A DNA stretch of 64,000 nucleotides, from assembly GCA_902806575.1 (NCBI GenBank), contig CADCXD010000009.1, positions 1,426,001-1,490,000 of the forward strand, read 5' to 3'. The stretch comes from Jackrogersella multiformis. Lineage: Eukaryota; Ascomycota; Sordariomycetes; Xylariales; Hypoxylaceae. The notes beneath the pieces are model-generated. The model saw only the letters and a program-made list of their open reading frames with translations, did no database searches and had not been told where the DNA came from. The translations under genes were made by a program, and so were the position numbers. Position 1 is the first letter of the stretch; the number at the start of each line of letters is the position of its first letter. Of this stretch, positions 10,694 through 21,814 are shown one piece after another.

Positions 10694-12569
10694 TCAAGGA
10701 GCCTCCAAGGTTCCCCTGATGCCGCCCTTGCCGCCCACCGGCCTGACCATGATGGTGACCTTGAGATCTCCGTCGACGTTGATCATGACTTCGACCTTGC
10801 CCCCGGTGCTATCCCGGATCGTCCCCTCTGCTAGGGTGCGGCCGATCTTCCACACCTTTTCTCTATGTTCCTCTTCTTCCTCGTCGGAGTCGTCGGGGTC
10901 GCTGTCATCTTCGTCATCGGAGTCCTTCGTGCCGTTTTCCTTCGGCTTCGGTTCCGGCGTCGTCACCCTGATGTGTGTATTACCTTCGACCACCTTCACC
11001 AGAACGCTGGCTCCTTTCTCTAAAACCCCTATCTGGATGCTTCGGCGAGCTGGGACGGCGGTCTCCGGTGCTATGATCGGCGTGAATATCTCCTCGCCGC
11101 CATCGCCTAACGTGATGACACCAATCGCGTTAGTGATGTGCTTGACAGTTGTGACCGCAGGGTGCGTCGATTGCTCGATGTCGTCTGATTCGTATTCTTG
11201 GATCAAAGAAGCCTGGAGAGCCGCACCACGGGCTTGAAGCTCTGAGGGGTTGATAGCACTAGCAGCTGTCGACGGGGCCTGGATGGCAGTGGTCTCCGGG
11301 AATATCGCTCGGAAGTTTGATGCGATTCTAGGAGTGTGGGATGTACCACCCGACAGAATCACCTCATCAATATCGAGTACGTCCAATCCGGCCTTCTTTA
11401 TGACACCTTCAACCAAGCGATTGAAGCCTTCAAAGACCTTACGCGAAATTGTCTCGTATCGCAGCCGGTTGATAGTAGTCTGAAAGTCGATGCCTTCTGC
11501 TAAACTCTCAACACTGAAGCTCGCATTGGTACCAATGCTAAGAGCCTTCTTAGTAGCTTCGGATTCGGCCTTGAGCTTCGCCAAGCTTCTCGCGTTCTCT
11601 CGTGGGTCGACATTGGCATTCTTCTTTAAGAATTCCTTCGCGAAATGGTCCATAAGAACACCGTCTAGATGGACACCAGAAAATTCGTAGTCATGAGCTG
11701 TGGCAAGAATCGTGTAAATGCCACCCCTGGAAGCTACCACAGCAACATCTGAACGCGTACCGCCAAGGTCAGCCACCACAATTATCCTGTCTTCCAACTT
11801 TGCTTCCGGTCTTGCGTCATAGGCAAGAACAGAGGCGATCGGCTCGTTGATCAACTGGAGGACCTCCAGCTCGGCATCATTCGCAGCCTGGATCAAGGCT
11901 TCCCTCTGAGCTTCGGTGAAGTTCGTAGGTACCGATATAACGGCAGAGGTGACCTTCTTCCCGAGGTAGTCTGAGGCCGACTGTATGAGACGGCGTAGAT
12001 ATCGAGTAGAAACTTCCTTCACAGAGAGTGTCGACGGTGGCTCTCCCTCGACCTTGTCCTGGATTGTGAAAGAAACTGTTCCAGTCGAGTCCTGGGGGTG
12101 GGCGGCGGCATGGCAATGGGTAGGGTCAATAGACTTGAATCTGTCGCGAAGGTGAGTAAGGTAATTAATGGGCAATCCAGTTCATATAGAACACATACTC
12201 TTGACCAAGGAAGTCCTTGAAGGAAATGACAGTGCTCTTCGGGTTTCGAATTAGCAGGGCCTTGGCTTGGTTGCCGGTGTACTCTTCGCCGTCGACGTAT
12301 GATAGGATGGTAGGAATCTGTCGGTCTGTGACAAAACCAGATAGTTAGCAACCTCGGATGGTGTCGTGAATTCCCGAATATATATATATATAGGTATATA
12401 AGTAGGTATATATGTGAAGTCACTTCTTACCTCCATCTTCATTGGCGATTACGACCGGGCTATCGTCAATGGTGCAAGCAATGGAGCTGTACGAATTGCC
12501 AAAGGATATACCAATGGCGCATCGCTCTTCTGGCGACACGCCAAGCTGGTTGGTTGTTTTCTCACTCAT
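10694..12569 (-). CDS. SSZ1: Ribosome-associated Hsp70-like chaperone SSZ1
   Basis: Atypical Hsp70 that pairs with the J-protein zuotin to form the ribosome-associated complex and assists nascent-chain folding. Exons on the minus strand are 12569-12431, 12325-12199 and 12140-10694, giving 570 residues; donors are GTAAGA and GTATGT. The N-terminus reads MSEKTTNQLGVSPEERCAIG followed by ISFGNSYSSIAC, the ATPase phosphate-1 region typical of Ssz1. Conserved Hsp70 segments are LQLINEPIASVLAYD, VVADLGGTRSDVAVVASRGG and VILSGGTSHTPRI. The substrate-binding part is short, as in the family. An acidic insert (about residues 485-510, rich in Asp/Glu) precedes the final beta segment ending in IRGTLEAP. 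The Ssz1 identity rests on this shortened C-terminal domain and the family-specific N-terminus. Confidence 0.93.
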
Positions 12570-13033
12570 GAGTGCAAAATTTCTATCGTCTTGAAGTATG
12601 CAATATTGACGAAGAATAATTATGTGGTGAGAAGGGTGAACTTCAACTGGAAGTTCGTTGGTGGTAGTGGTGGGGGTGAGATTGAAATTCGGCGACTTGC
12701 TAAAATTTTGGAAAGAAAAGAAAAAAATATAAAAAATAAAGAATAAAGTTGCTTCGACGCTACCTAGGTACCCAATACACCCTTGCCTGCCTTACTTGCA
12801 TAGGTACCTAGGTACATAGATACGTACCTCTTAGATAGTTTCCAGGGCTAGGTACAGATTCCGCTAATTCTAGCCACAATAGCCCCTCCAAACCCCACCC
12901 GATACCCCTAACCACAAATCAACACCAGCCACACAGCCACATCAATAGCTGTCATTGCTCATAGGTAGTTAAGCCCCACCAAATTTTCAGAATTGGAACT
13001 TTGGAACTCTCATAAACCCAACATAAGATCAGA
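12570..13033. promoter_or_regulatory. Divergent promoter region of SSZ1 and RRP40
   Basis: The 464 bp between the two start codons must contain both promoters. It carries two CTAGGTAC-type palindromic motifs near 12761-12772 and 12803-12815. No exon, TATA box or RNA gene is evident. Confidence 0.5.
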
Positions 13034-13833
13034 ATGGCGGTTGAACAAAGTGAAAGAATATTCGTTCTTCCTGGCGAACGAATAGATCCATCATTGATCC
13101 CCTCTCATCCAAAACGAGCATTACGGCTTGGTCCTGGGCTGAGGCATATCCCTCCAAATGAGTTAGTGCCTACAATCGCCGGTCAGCTCGTCTCAGACTA
13201 CAGGAAGAATTCGATATGGGTTGAGTACAACGGAGGACGAGTAAGCCCAAATATATCCTGTCTACCGGATAGCTATACTAATTATCGTCATAGTACATAC
13301 CAACGGTCGGTGACCTAGTCATCGGAACCGTCCACCACTCGGCAGCTGACTATTTCTATGTCATGTTATCCGGTTACACCTCCAATGCCATACTGCCGCA
13401 GCTGGCATTCGAGATGGCCACGAAGAAAACACGGCCTAACTTGAATCCCGGAGCTCTGGTATACGCCAGGGTTTGCCTTGCGAATCGCCACATGGACCCC
13501 GAGCTCGAATGCGTTTCGCCAAGCACAGGAAAGGCGGACGGATTAGGCCCTTTGAACGGCGGCATGCTATTTGACATCTCTCTACGAATGGCGAGACGGC
13601 TTTTAATGCGAAAGTCCGTCGAGGAGGGTAAGGTTCTTGTCCTGGAAGAACTCGGGTCCGCGTGTCTCGCGTTCGAGACTGCTGTGGGTAGGAACGGCAA
13701 GATATGGGTCAACAGCGAGAAGACCAAGACCGTGCTGGCAGTTGGGCGGGCAGTGAAGGAGACCGACGAGAAAAATCTCGACGTCGAACAGCAAAAGAAG
13801 CTGGTACGAAAGATAGTCAGGGAAATGAGTTAA
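13034..13833 (+). CDS. RRP40: Exosome complex subunit RRP40
   Basis: Non-catalytic cap subunit of the RNA exosome, with S1 and KH folds, working in 3'-5' RNA processing in nucleus and cytoplasm. Two exons, 13034-13240 and 13294-13833, encode 248 residues. The join EYNGGR to YIPTVGDLVIGTV is in phase (donor GTAAGC, acceptor CATAG, 53-nt intron). The N-terminal domain has FVLPGERIDPSLIPSH and LRLGPGLRHIPP. The S1 domain begins at YIPTVGDLVIGTVHHSAADY (about 70-150). The KH-like part contains ALVYARVCLANRHMDPELEC and VGRNGKIWVNSE. RRP40 is preferred over its paralogue RRP4 because of length and the GDLVIGTVHHS motif. It shares its promoter region with SSZ1. Confidence 0.94.
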
Positions 13834-14423
13834 ATCGGTTCTGAAGAACTGATCTCGGTTACGGCTGTTTTCTCAATACTTAATGATACCCGGTGTTTTT
13901 TTTCTGGTCATACGTGCCCAGGCTTCTACGGTTACTAAGGAGATTCGAAATGTTCTTCATTGTCATATTTACAGTTCTTACTTATCCCCTAACCTGCGAA
14001 AGGCATCTGGAAGGGTTCATTATGAAATCTAACGGCAAATTTTATTTTTAATACTACGTTGCGACTAAATTAATTCGCCTGAAGCAAAATAGAAATCAGA
14101 CTGGAAGGTAAATAACCTACGTGTATTGTGTATAAAGATGCTATCCAGAGCATTTTCGAAGCTACTACTTACTATACTATAGACTCAACTTTGAAGACCT
14201 ACCTTATCATGGCTACATGACAATCCCACTCACTTAATTTGATATAATCCTCGTCTGAATCAAACGCGGGTAGTAGAGTAAGATGAGAAAATAGGGGAGT
14301 GAAATCAACGAACCTAGTATACTCACCGCCTGGCATATAGATACGCAAGACGAAGAACGGGTCGCAATTATCAGCAACATAAAGAAAACCCATCCTTTCC
14401 GCCTCCCCATTCGTAAATCCCCT
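13834..14423. other. Convergent intergenic region RRP40 / unknown gene
   Basis: Holds the 3' ends of RRP40 (+) and the 14424 gene (-). AT-rich; a short open frame near 14199-14393 has no recognisable features. Nothing else is seen. Confidence 0.5.
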
Positions 14424-15881
14424 TTAAATCCACCTCATCTGCAGCTCGCGCTCCAGCCTGCGCCTCTCGCGGCAACTGGGGCACACCTGGTCGTCCTCGT
14501 CCTCGGGGCTGCAGTAGCACGACTGGACGGCGCAGGAGTAGCTCGGCGAGGGCGTGCTGATGGAGACGAGCCTGGCGGTCGACGACTGCACCATCTGCAG
14601 CGTAGCGCCGTTCTCCTCGAGGAAGGCGGCCGACGGGATGCCGCGCTCGCGGAAGCTCTGCAGCTCCGCCGTGCGCGGCGGCATCTGCAGCGTCTTGCGC
14701 GACTGCGAGCCCCGCCGCGCCGCGCTGCCCGCCAGCGACTCCGTGGACGCCGCCCGCGTCAGGTACGTGGCCGGCGCCGTGCGCAGCGGCGACGACTCCC
14801 GCATGCGCGAAAGCGGGAGCGCGCTCTGGCTGCGCCCGTGCTGGCCCTCGCTGCTGGCCGCCGGGTGGGCCGAGTCTACGCGCCAGGCCGCCACCTTGGG
14901 GGCCTTGGCTAGCTTGGGCACGCTGGGCAGGTCTCCGTGCTCGAGGTTCGGGTAGCCCGTGATCGCCATCGTCTCGGCTATCTTGGTGATCCGCGTCACG
15001 AGCGAGCTGTCCGACGGCTGGTGGCGGATGTCCTTGGGCACCTGCGCGGAGCGGAGAGGCAGTGGCTGGTGCGGGGTGCGGTTCAAGGCCCTGCCGCGGG
15101 AGATCGCGTCGTATCCGTAATATTCCTGGGCCGAGCTGCCACCGATGTTGTCTGAGAGGTCAATCTCGACGAGATCCGAGAGATCGATCGGCTCGTTGGT
15201 CCCGTGCTCCAGGACCGTGTACTCGGGTATGGTCTGGAATGCCTCCGTGTTGTTCCTGTCAATATTAAGGTCACTCGGCTGAACTCGTCGAGTAGCTAGG
15301 TTAGAGCTGCGGGCTTGAGATTCCTTGCTTTGACCCGGGACAGGCTTCCGCGGAATCGGCTTCTTTTTCGGAGAGTTGGTAGAGCTTGCGAGCTTTGCTA
15401 TGGCTTCGAAACGTGATGGGCGGCGATCACCTTGTCGGCTCCGCGGGATAACGGGTGGCGGTTGTCGAGGTTCGGCTGGCAGAGGAGTCCGGGGCCGGGA
15501 TAGTCTCATAGGGCTTCCGGGACGAAACGGCTGTCTCGTCCTCCCGGCAGCAGCCAGCTCCGCTGAGCTGATGTACACATTGAGGGGAACCGTCCGGGGG
15601 TCAATAACCTCCTTCGACAGGCCGTTATTTTCCTTAAACTCGAGGAATTTCTGACTTACATGATAAGCTGCTCCCTTGCCGAAGCCGGAGAGAAAATACT
15701 CAAAGCACTTGTTGCATACCCGCGGTAGCTTCGTCCACATCTGGTAGGCCTCGCAGATCGGGAAGAGCGCACCGAGGCACGCGTGGTCCTTCTTGAAGTT
15801 ATACCGCCAGCACCTAGTGAATTCTCTCTCCTTGTGGCGGCAGGCGTATCGGAGGGTCATGCGTCTACAAGTGCACGGCAT
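14424..15881 (-). CDS. Unknown protein with Cys clusters at both ends
   Basis: Single-exon 485-residue protein that I do not recognise. The first 75 residues are rich in Cys, His and basic residues (MPCTCRRMTLRYACRHKERE, then CWRYNFKKDHACLGALFPIC and RVCNKCFEYF), which could bind a metal. The middle, about 100-440, is low-complexity Pro/Ser/Arg with no predicted fold. The last 40 residues again hold CAVQSCYCSPE and DQVCPSCRERR, a CXXC-containing knuckle. Exon GC content is high and the frame is uninterrupted, which argues for a real gene. The ATG at 15881 is followed at once by the Cys cluster, supporting this start. A nuclear or regulatory role is only a guess. Confidence 0.75.
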   Translation of the reverse strand: MPCTCRRMTLRYACRHKEREFTRCWRYNFKKDHACLGALFPICEAYQMWTKLPRVCNKCFEYFLSGFGKGAAYHVSQKFLEFKENNGLSKEVIDPRTVPLNVYISSAELAAAGRTRQPFRPGSPMRLSRPRTPLPAEPRQPPPVIPRSRQGDRRPSRFEAIAKLASSTNSPKKKPIPRKPVPGQSKESQARSSNLATRRVQPSDLNIDRNNTEAFQTIPEYTVLEHGTNEPIDLSDLVEIDLSDNIGGSSAQEYYGYDAISRGRALNRTPHQPLPLRSAQVPKDIRHQPSDSSLVTRITKIAETMAITGYPNLEHGDLPSVPKLAKAPKVAAWRVDSAHPAASSEGQHGRSQSALPLSRMRESSPLRTAPATYLTRAASTESLAGSAARRGSQSRKTLQMPPRTAELQSFRERGIPSAAFLEENGATLQMVQSSTARLVSISTPSPSYSCAVQSCYCSPEDEDDQVCPSCRERRRLERELQMRWI

Positions 15882-16903
15882 GATGGCGTAGAAGATAGAT
15901 ACTTCTCTTGGTAGGAAACGAAAGCCACTTGTGTGAGAGTGCGACTACGACGCAAGCAAATATCTAGAAATGAAGACTTCTGGGTAAGTCTCCTTTCTAG
16001 AATGATAGAGCAGTTTGATCGGTATCTCGGAAGGGGATGGTTCAAGTAATTGGTGATGAACCTCGAGGTATTTGTATGGCAACCTACAGTGGTTCAATGG
16101 GATTGTTCTACGACATTGTTACGGAGTATATCAAAGTTAGGTTATATCTACAAAAGGATTGTTTTCTTGAAACTTCTAGAGAGGCTTTGTATAGCAGGAG
16201 GTGAATTTCTTGGTCATTCGATATGAAGCGTGGGCTGGCTATGTTGGAGTGTTATATCGTGACCTTTCTTTCACCGACTCTCTTTGGCACAAAACAAGAC
16301 AAAGCACTAGCTTAAGGCCACACCTTAGATCAACTTGTGTATACCTTTTTTTAATGGCAGACTAAAAGGTTCTGAATGTTACAATTGTATCGGCGTTAAG
16401 AGAGGCTGTGCAAAGCAGTAAGCTGATTACAGTATACCCATAATGTTGTTGTTCTGATTCATTACCAATGAGAATCATAAGATTTGTAGAGCTGTTGACC
16501 GGTTGACTCACGACGGATCGACCTTGGGTCTTTTTCTGGGTTGAGAGGAGTTAAAGAATAATTATAAACGGTACCTAGCTACAAGATATGGATGTAGTAC
16601 CTTATAAAGATAAAGCTGCCGGATTAAATGCTATCCTACATATACCTAGGTGCCAGTATCCGCACCTATTCTAGGTAGTACCTGGCATAGAAGATAGAAG
16701 ATAGAAAATAGAAAAAGGAAGCTACCCCGCCAAAGCTTCTAACTAGATACTGTTAAATAAGTGCCTACCTGCCTCAACCCACTTTCGTCATCGGTACCTG
16801 GATTTGGAAGTTTCCCCTTCGTCTCTCTCATTTTTAAGTTTTACCTTTCTTAAGAGATAAATCTGAAGACGTTAATTCGAAGTTGCAAGAACAAGAACAA
16901 GAA
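15882..16903. promoter_or_regulatory. Divergent intergenic region upstream of the Cys-rich gene and VMS1
   Basis: About 1.0 kb between two divergent start codons. No exon or RNA gene was found. A CCTAGGT motif is at about 16645 and a short agaagatagaagatagaaaa purine repeat near 16689. Confidence 0.45.
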
Positions 16904-18968
16904 ATGGATCAAAAAGCTGATGATTTACTACGACGACCTCTCTACGGTAAATTACATTTCACCGGTCTCGGTCTAATGTCGCGAATAGCAATAGAACACT
17001 TTCTAACCATATACCCCACCATCAATAGTCTACGATTTGCCCAACGAAGTCCTCGACACCCTCTCCTTAAAACATGGAGCTACCGGTAGCGAGGTGCAAT
17101 ATACGGAGAAGGATATCGCCAAGTCTGTACCGCAGACGCAAGATGCGCTCGGTAGCTCGTTATCCGTAGTGGGTTCGCAGTCATGCTCGCTCTGCACACT
17201 CTCGTTTGCTACCGTGCAAGACCAACGCAGTCATCTAAAGTCGGACCTACACCACTATAACCTAAAGCAAAAGCTGCGCGGCAAGATTCCCGTCTCTGAA
17301 GTCGAATTCGAGAAGCTGATCGCTGACCTCGACGAGAGCCTTTCGGGCTCCGACTCGCCTGATTCTGACGAGGAAGATGACGATGATGGCAAAGAGAGTA
17401 ATCTCCTAACCACCCTCTTGAAGAAACAAGCCACCTTAGCGGATAATAGTAATGGCAGCAACACGGGCGACAACCAAGACGAGAATATAGATGAGTATTC
17501 GGGGAAGAGACATAGGGGTGGCGGCGCACAGCCATTACTATGGTTTAGCTCACCCCTGCTACCTCAGAATAACTATTTTGGTATCTATCGTGCTATTTTC
17601 AAACTAGAGGAATGTAGAGACGAAGGGAATATCATCGAAACGATAAAAACTAAACAACTACAGCCCATACCCATGCCGAAGCCAGGTCCGAACGCTGTCT
17701 ACAAAGGACCACACATCTTCCTCTGCATGATCGGCGGCGGTCACTTCGCCGCCATGGTGGTATCGTTGGCGCCGCGACAAACAAAGCATGGTTCGACAGG
17801 TCCCTTAAATAGGGAGGCAACGGTTCTAGCACATAAGACATTCCATAGATACACCACAAGAAGGAAGCAGGGTGGTTCGCAATCAGCAAACGATAATGCA
17901 AAGGGTAACGCGCATTCAGCCGGTTCAAGCATCCGTCGGTACAACGAGCAGGCTCTGATAGATGAGGTCCGACTACTCTTACAAGACTGGAAAGGTCTCC
18001 TAGACACATCCGAACTGCTCTTCATTCGAGCCACCGGGGCCACGAACCGAAGAACGCTCTTCGGCCCTTACGATGGTCAAATTCTACGAGCCAATGATCC
18101 GCGTATACGGAGCTTCCCCTTTAGCACGCGACGAGCAACACAGAATGAGCTGATGCGGTCGTTCATCGAGTTAACTCGGTTAAAAGTTCGCGAGATCGAT
18201 CCAACCCAAGTGGCCAAGACACATGAGGAAACACCTGCAAAGGCAACTTCATCTAAACCGGCGAAGCCCGCCACGCCGAAGTTGACAGAGGAGGAAGAAA
18301 CAGCACTGCTACACACAACACAATTACAGGCCTTCATCCGAAGATCTAAGCTACCCGCTCTACTATCATACTTGAAGAGCAATAGCGTAGATGCTAGCTT
18401 TCTCTTCCAGCCAGCAGACTCGACGCAGAACTATCACGCACCTACCTCCCTACACCTCGCAGCAAATCAAAACTCCGCACCACTTGTACTAGGACTGCTG
18501 GTAAAGGGAGGTGCGGACCCCACAATCAAGAACAGGGAAGGCAAAACAGCCTTCGAGCTCGCAGGCGACCGGTCAACCCGGGGCGCCTTCAGAGTAGCGC
18601 GCGACGAGCTGGGCGAAGCGAAATGGGACTGGGAGGCAGCAAAGGTGCCGCCGGCCATAAAGAAAGAAGAGGCAGACAAACGAGACGAGCGCGAGCGCAA
18701 TGAGAACGACAGGAAGGAAGCTGAGCGCCGCAAAGCCGAGGAGCAGCGGCTCAGGAGCGCGGGCCCCAAGGTCCCCGACGCCGGCAACAAGGCGCGCGGA
18801 AAGAGCCTGCTGGATGCGGGCGTAAAGAAGACGGCGCAGGATAGGCGCGAAGAGGAGGCGCGGGGGCTCACGCCCGAGCAGAGGATGAAGCTGGATCGCG
18901 AGCGGAGGGCGCGCGCTGCCGAGGAGCGGATGCGACGGATGCAGCAGCAGGCCAGCGGTGGGGGCTAG
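16904..18968 (+). CDS. VMS1: VMS1/ANKZF1 peptidyl-tRNA hydrolase, ribosome quality control
   Basis: Releases stalled nascent chains from tRNA on 60S subunits and links ribosome and mitochondrial quality control to Cdc48. Exons 16904-16946 and 17029-18968 encode 660 residues; the 82-nt intron has branch TTCTAACC and the join gives RRPLYVYDLPNEVLDTLSL. A C2H2-type finger (CSLCTLSF...HLKSDLHH) lies at 66-90. The VLRF1 catalytic domain follows (LWFSSPLLPQNNYFGIYRA, GGGHFAAMVVSL), with the family's catalytic Gln in KQGGSQ near 298. An ankyrin pair (TSLHLAANQ, GGADPTIKNREGKTAFELA) lies at 487-525. The Arg/Ala-rich C-terminal helix (DRERRARAAEERMRRM) is the Cdc48-binding VIM motif. An acidic stretch SDSPDSDEEDDDD separates the finger from VLRF1. 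Confidence 0.95.
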
Positions 18969-21791
18969 ACTAATAGCCCCGTGTTCACATAACTATTTCA
19001 TACCAACCTGCCCAGCTGCCTAGTGCCTAGGTGCCTGCGTAACTACTTTTTTAATAGGTGTCACTGTGAATCACACAGAATAGGAGAGCGGGGGCGAGAA
19101 GGAAGAAACAAAAGAAGCAAATCTCAGACAGGACCATACAGATCGATCGATCACCCACAGCTCGGGCGAAGTGAATCGCATCCTAGCCGCCGAGGCGTGT
19201 CCCCGTGGCTCTACTATTGCCGTTCGGCTGCTCTTTACTACTCTGTGTAGCGCGGCGCAAGTGGAGACTATAATAGAACACGGAAGTGGGAGAATACATA
19301 CAGCTGGAGAGCTGGCCGTAAGCGCCACCAATATGCCGCGCGGCCAATGGGACATAGGTACGCTTAGATCTAATATGGAAGGGATTCTCGTTGCGGCGCT
19401 TCTTCGTTAGGTGCTGCTACGTGGTGAAAAGTAAATATTATCTCGATTGTTATGACTTAAGAGAAAGTAGGAAGTAAAGTAAAGTAGGTAGATGTCAGGA
19501 GTTCTTGGACCCGAACCGACCTACCAACGACGTGCTAAAACCTCAATATTGCTATGTAAGTGTAGATATAAGATCTATGTACCTACCTAGATATAATTAA
19601 CCAGGCTCTTTTGTAAATGAAAGGGGGAACAACTGTAGTCAGCACATTATCCATCCTACGAACCTGTATTTAGTCGATTTTGTCACCGACCTACTTTACC
19701 TAACATCAGAAGGAATCTCGTTGCGCACAACGAGCGCATCCTACCTAGGTAGCTTACTATTACTACTATGACTACGACTGCAGTTATCCGACATCTAGAT
19801 AATTTCCTCTGCTTACTTGCATGAATGTTTGACGGTGGACACATAGCCACCTCCTCAATATCTAGGTAAGCTGGTAGGTATTCGTTATGGCCGCTAGCCA
19901 GCATGAAACAATCGGTTTCTTCATGCGGCGGCTACTCATCAGATCAGTTAGGTGCGACGAGCTTCTGGATGCTTAACTGATTGGGTTGGTTTGATGCTTG
20001 GCGGCCCTTTTTTTCTATGTGTTCTTACCTGAAGTGTTAGAAGATCATATGCCGCTCGTGTTATACATATGGGTTTCAATGCTGACCGCAGTGTTGGAAT
20101 TCCCGCGGAGCGCATGAATCTCATATGCGGGCAAGGTTCTAGCTCTGGTAAGCCAAGGTGCTCGTTATGCTATATTATACCATAGTAATAGGTAGTAGTT
20201 GGTGATGCACATAACGTGGATATCGGGATAACTCATATAATTAGCTAAGATCGACGGTGGAAAATAGTTGGCGCATTGCCACAGTATTGGCATGAGATTT
20301 ACTACGTAATACAATTTAAAGGCAGAATACCTAGCCCCCGAATCACGAAGCCAGCTGCGCAATGCCACGAATCCGAGGCTGCGGTAAGGAACTACGAAAG
20401 TGCGGAGTGCGAGCTGCGAGCGATCAAACCATTAATTGATTTCGATCTCGTCAGATCGATCTTTGTTGTGAACCGTGACTTACTCTGCTGGGACCAATTA
20501 GACTCTCTATTCCTGCAGGATTGCTGTGGTCGATATTTAGCTCCCGCGGATCATCGTAGGGTTTTGTAATAAGGATCAGCAAAATCGACCGACAACCGAA
20601 AGCGTGGCGGCATGGAATACCTAGAAGGCTTGCTCGCAGCGCTGATCGCGCAGGCTATTAATAGATGAATGAATTGCTTAAAAAAGCCTCATCTTAAAGC
20701 TTAATCGTAATAATCACCCTTGAGAACATCAATGATAAGTTTTCGGTAATGAGGCTTTCCAAAGGTATCCATCACAACTCGATGATGTTACGAGGAGTCG
20801 CGGATGCACCTTGGTAGGTTAATATCGCCTGTTCATCGTGATTAATATGTATGCGTACGTATACTCAAGACTTTTGGAGATTAGATGGGATTTATCGAGG
20901 TACTACTTGACCCTTTTCGTTGATCCGGATGTTCCGTAGGTAGGTGATAATATGATCTGATTAATCAGAAGGTTTCTTCGACTTTTTCGGGCAAGCTGGT
21001 TAATATTGTGTGTTTACATATCTCGACCTTGGAAAGCTCGCCTAGGTATTCAGATTCTCCGTAAAAAGACATTAGCTTTGTGATGAAAAGTGAAAGAAGG
21101 CTTCTAATTCGACAGAATTCCACGGTATAATATTAAAGCCTCTTTCAGTCCTAAGAAGTGATACGTAAGTAGAGAGATATAGACTATGGTTAGGTTAGCA
21201 GCCTTGGAGATAATACTAGGAAGTCTTCCGGTCCTCAGACTCTTAGAGACTATCGGTGATCAGACCTTAAAATACCTGGACAGGTGTTGTTGGATTGTTC
21301 ACAGCTCTACTACACTAGTGTACATACATAGACTACCTAGGTATAGTAGCTCGAGTCTTTCAGGGTTCGATTTAGGTTACCAGTCGTGATCCGAAAGCGG
21401 TATATGTGCCTGGCGATCCCCTTTTTGTTCTAGGCCCTCCACTTAGATTGATCTAGTAGACCTGGTAGACCAGCCGCACAGTCCCTAATGTGATCATGAA
21501 CATCATAGCGTTCATGGAGTTTTCTTTAACGAGATGAGGAAGCCGAAAGTTTACCCAATCCATCGGAGCAGTGGAATGTGCGCCCATATGGTCGTATTCT
21601 CACCTCGTGTTGGAAATTGAGCATCATCTTAACTGAAAATGCGCTTTGGTTTGGAGACTTTGTTAAACAGGTGACAAATAGGTAGCGGGCGACAGCTTCG
21701 ATAGATTTCAACTGAAGAGTGAAAACAAACCATACAAGATAAACGATATTACATACATAGTACCTAGGCTAGGGTAGTAACAGGATCTGTA

Positions 21792-21814
21792 CATAGTAGT
21801 ATACTACTACTATG
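21792..21814. repeat. Short perfect inverted repeat
   Basis: The 10-nt arms catagtagta and tactactatg flank a 3-nt loop. This is a compact hairpin in the gene-free stretch; no associated gene or terminal direct repeat is seen. Confidence 0.75.

Noticed and set aside
21355..21380. Plus-strand ggttcgat resembling a tRNA T-loop
   Set aside because: No cloverleaf can be drawn with the upstream sequence.
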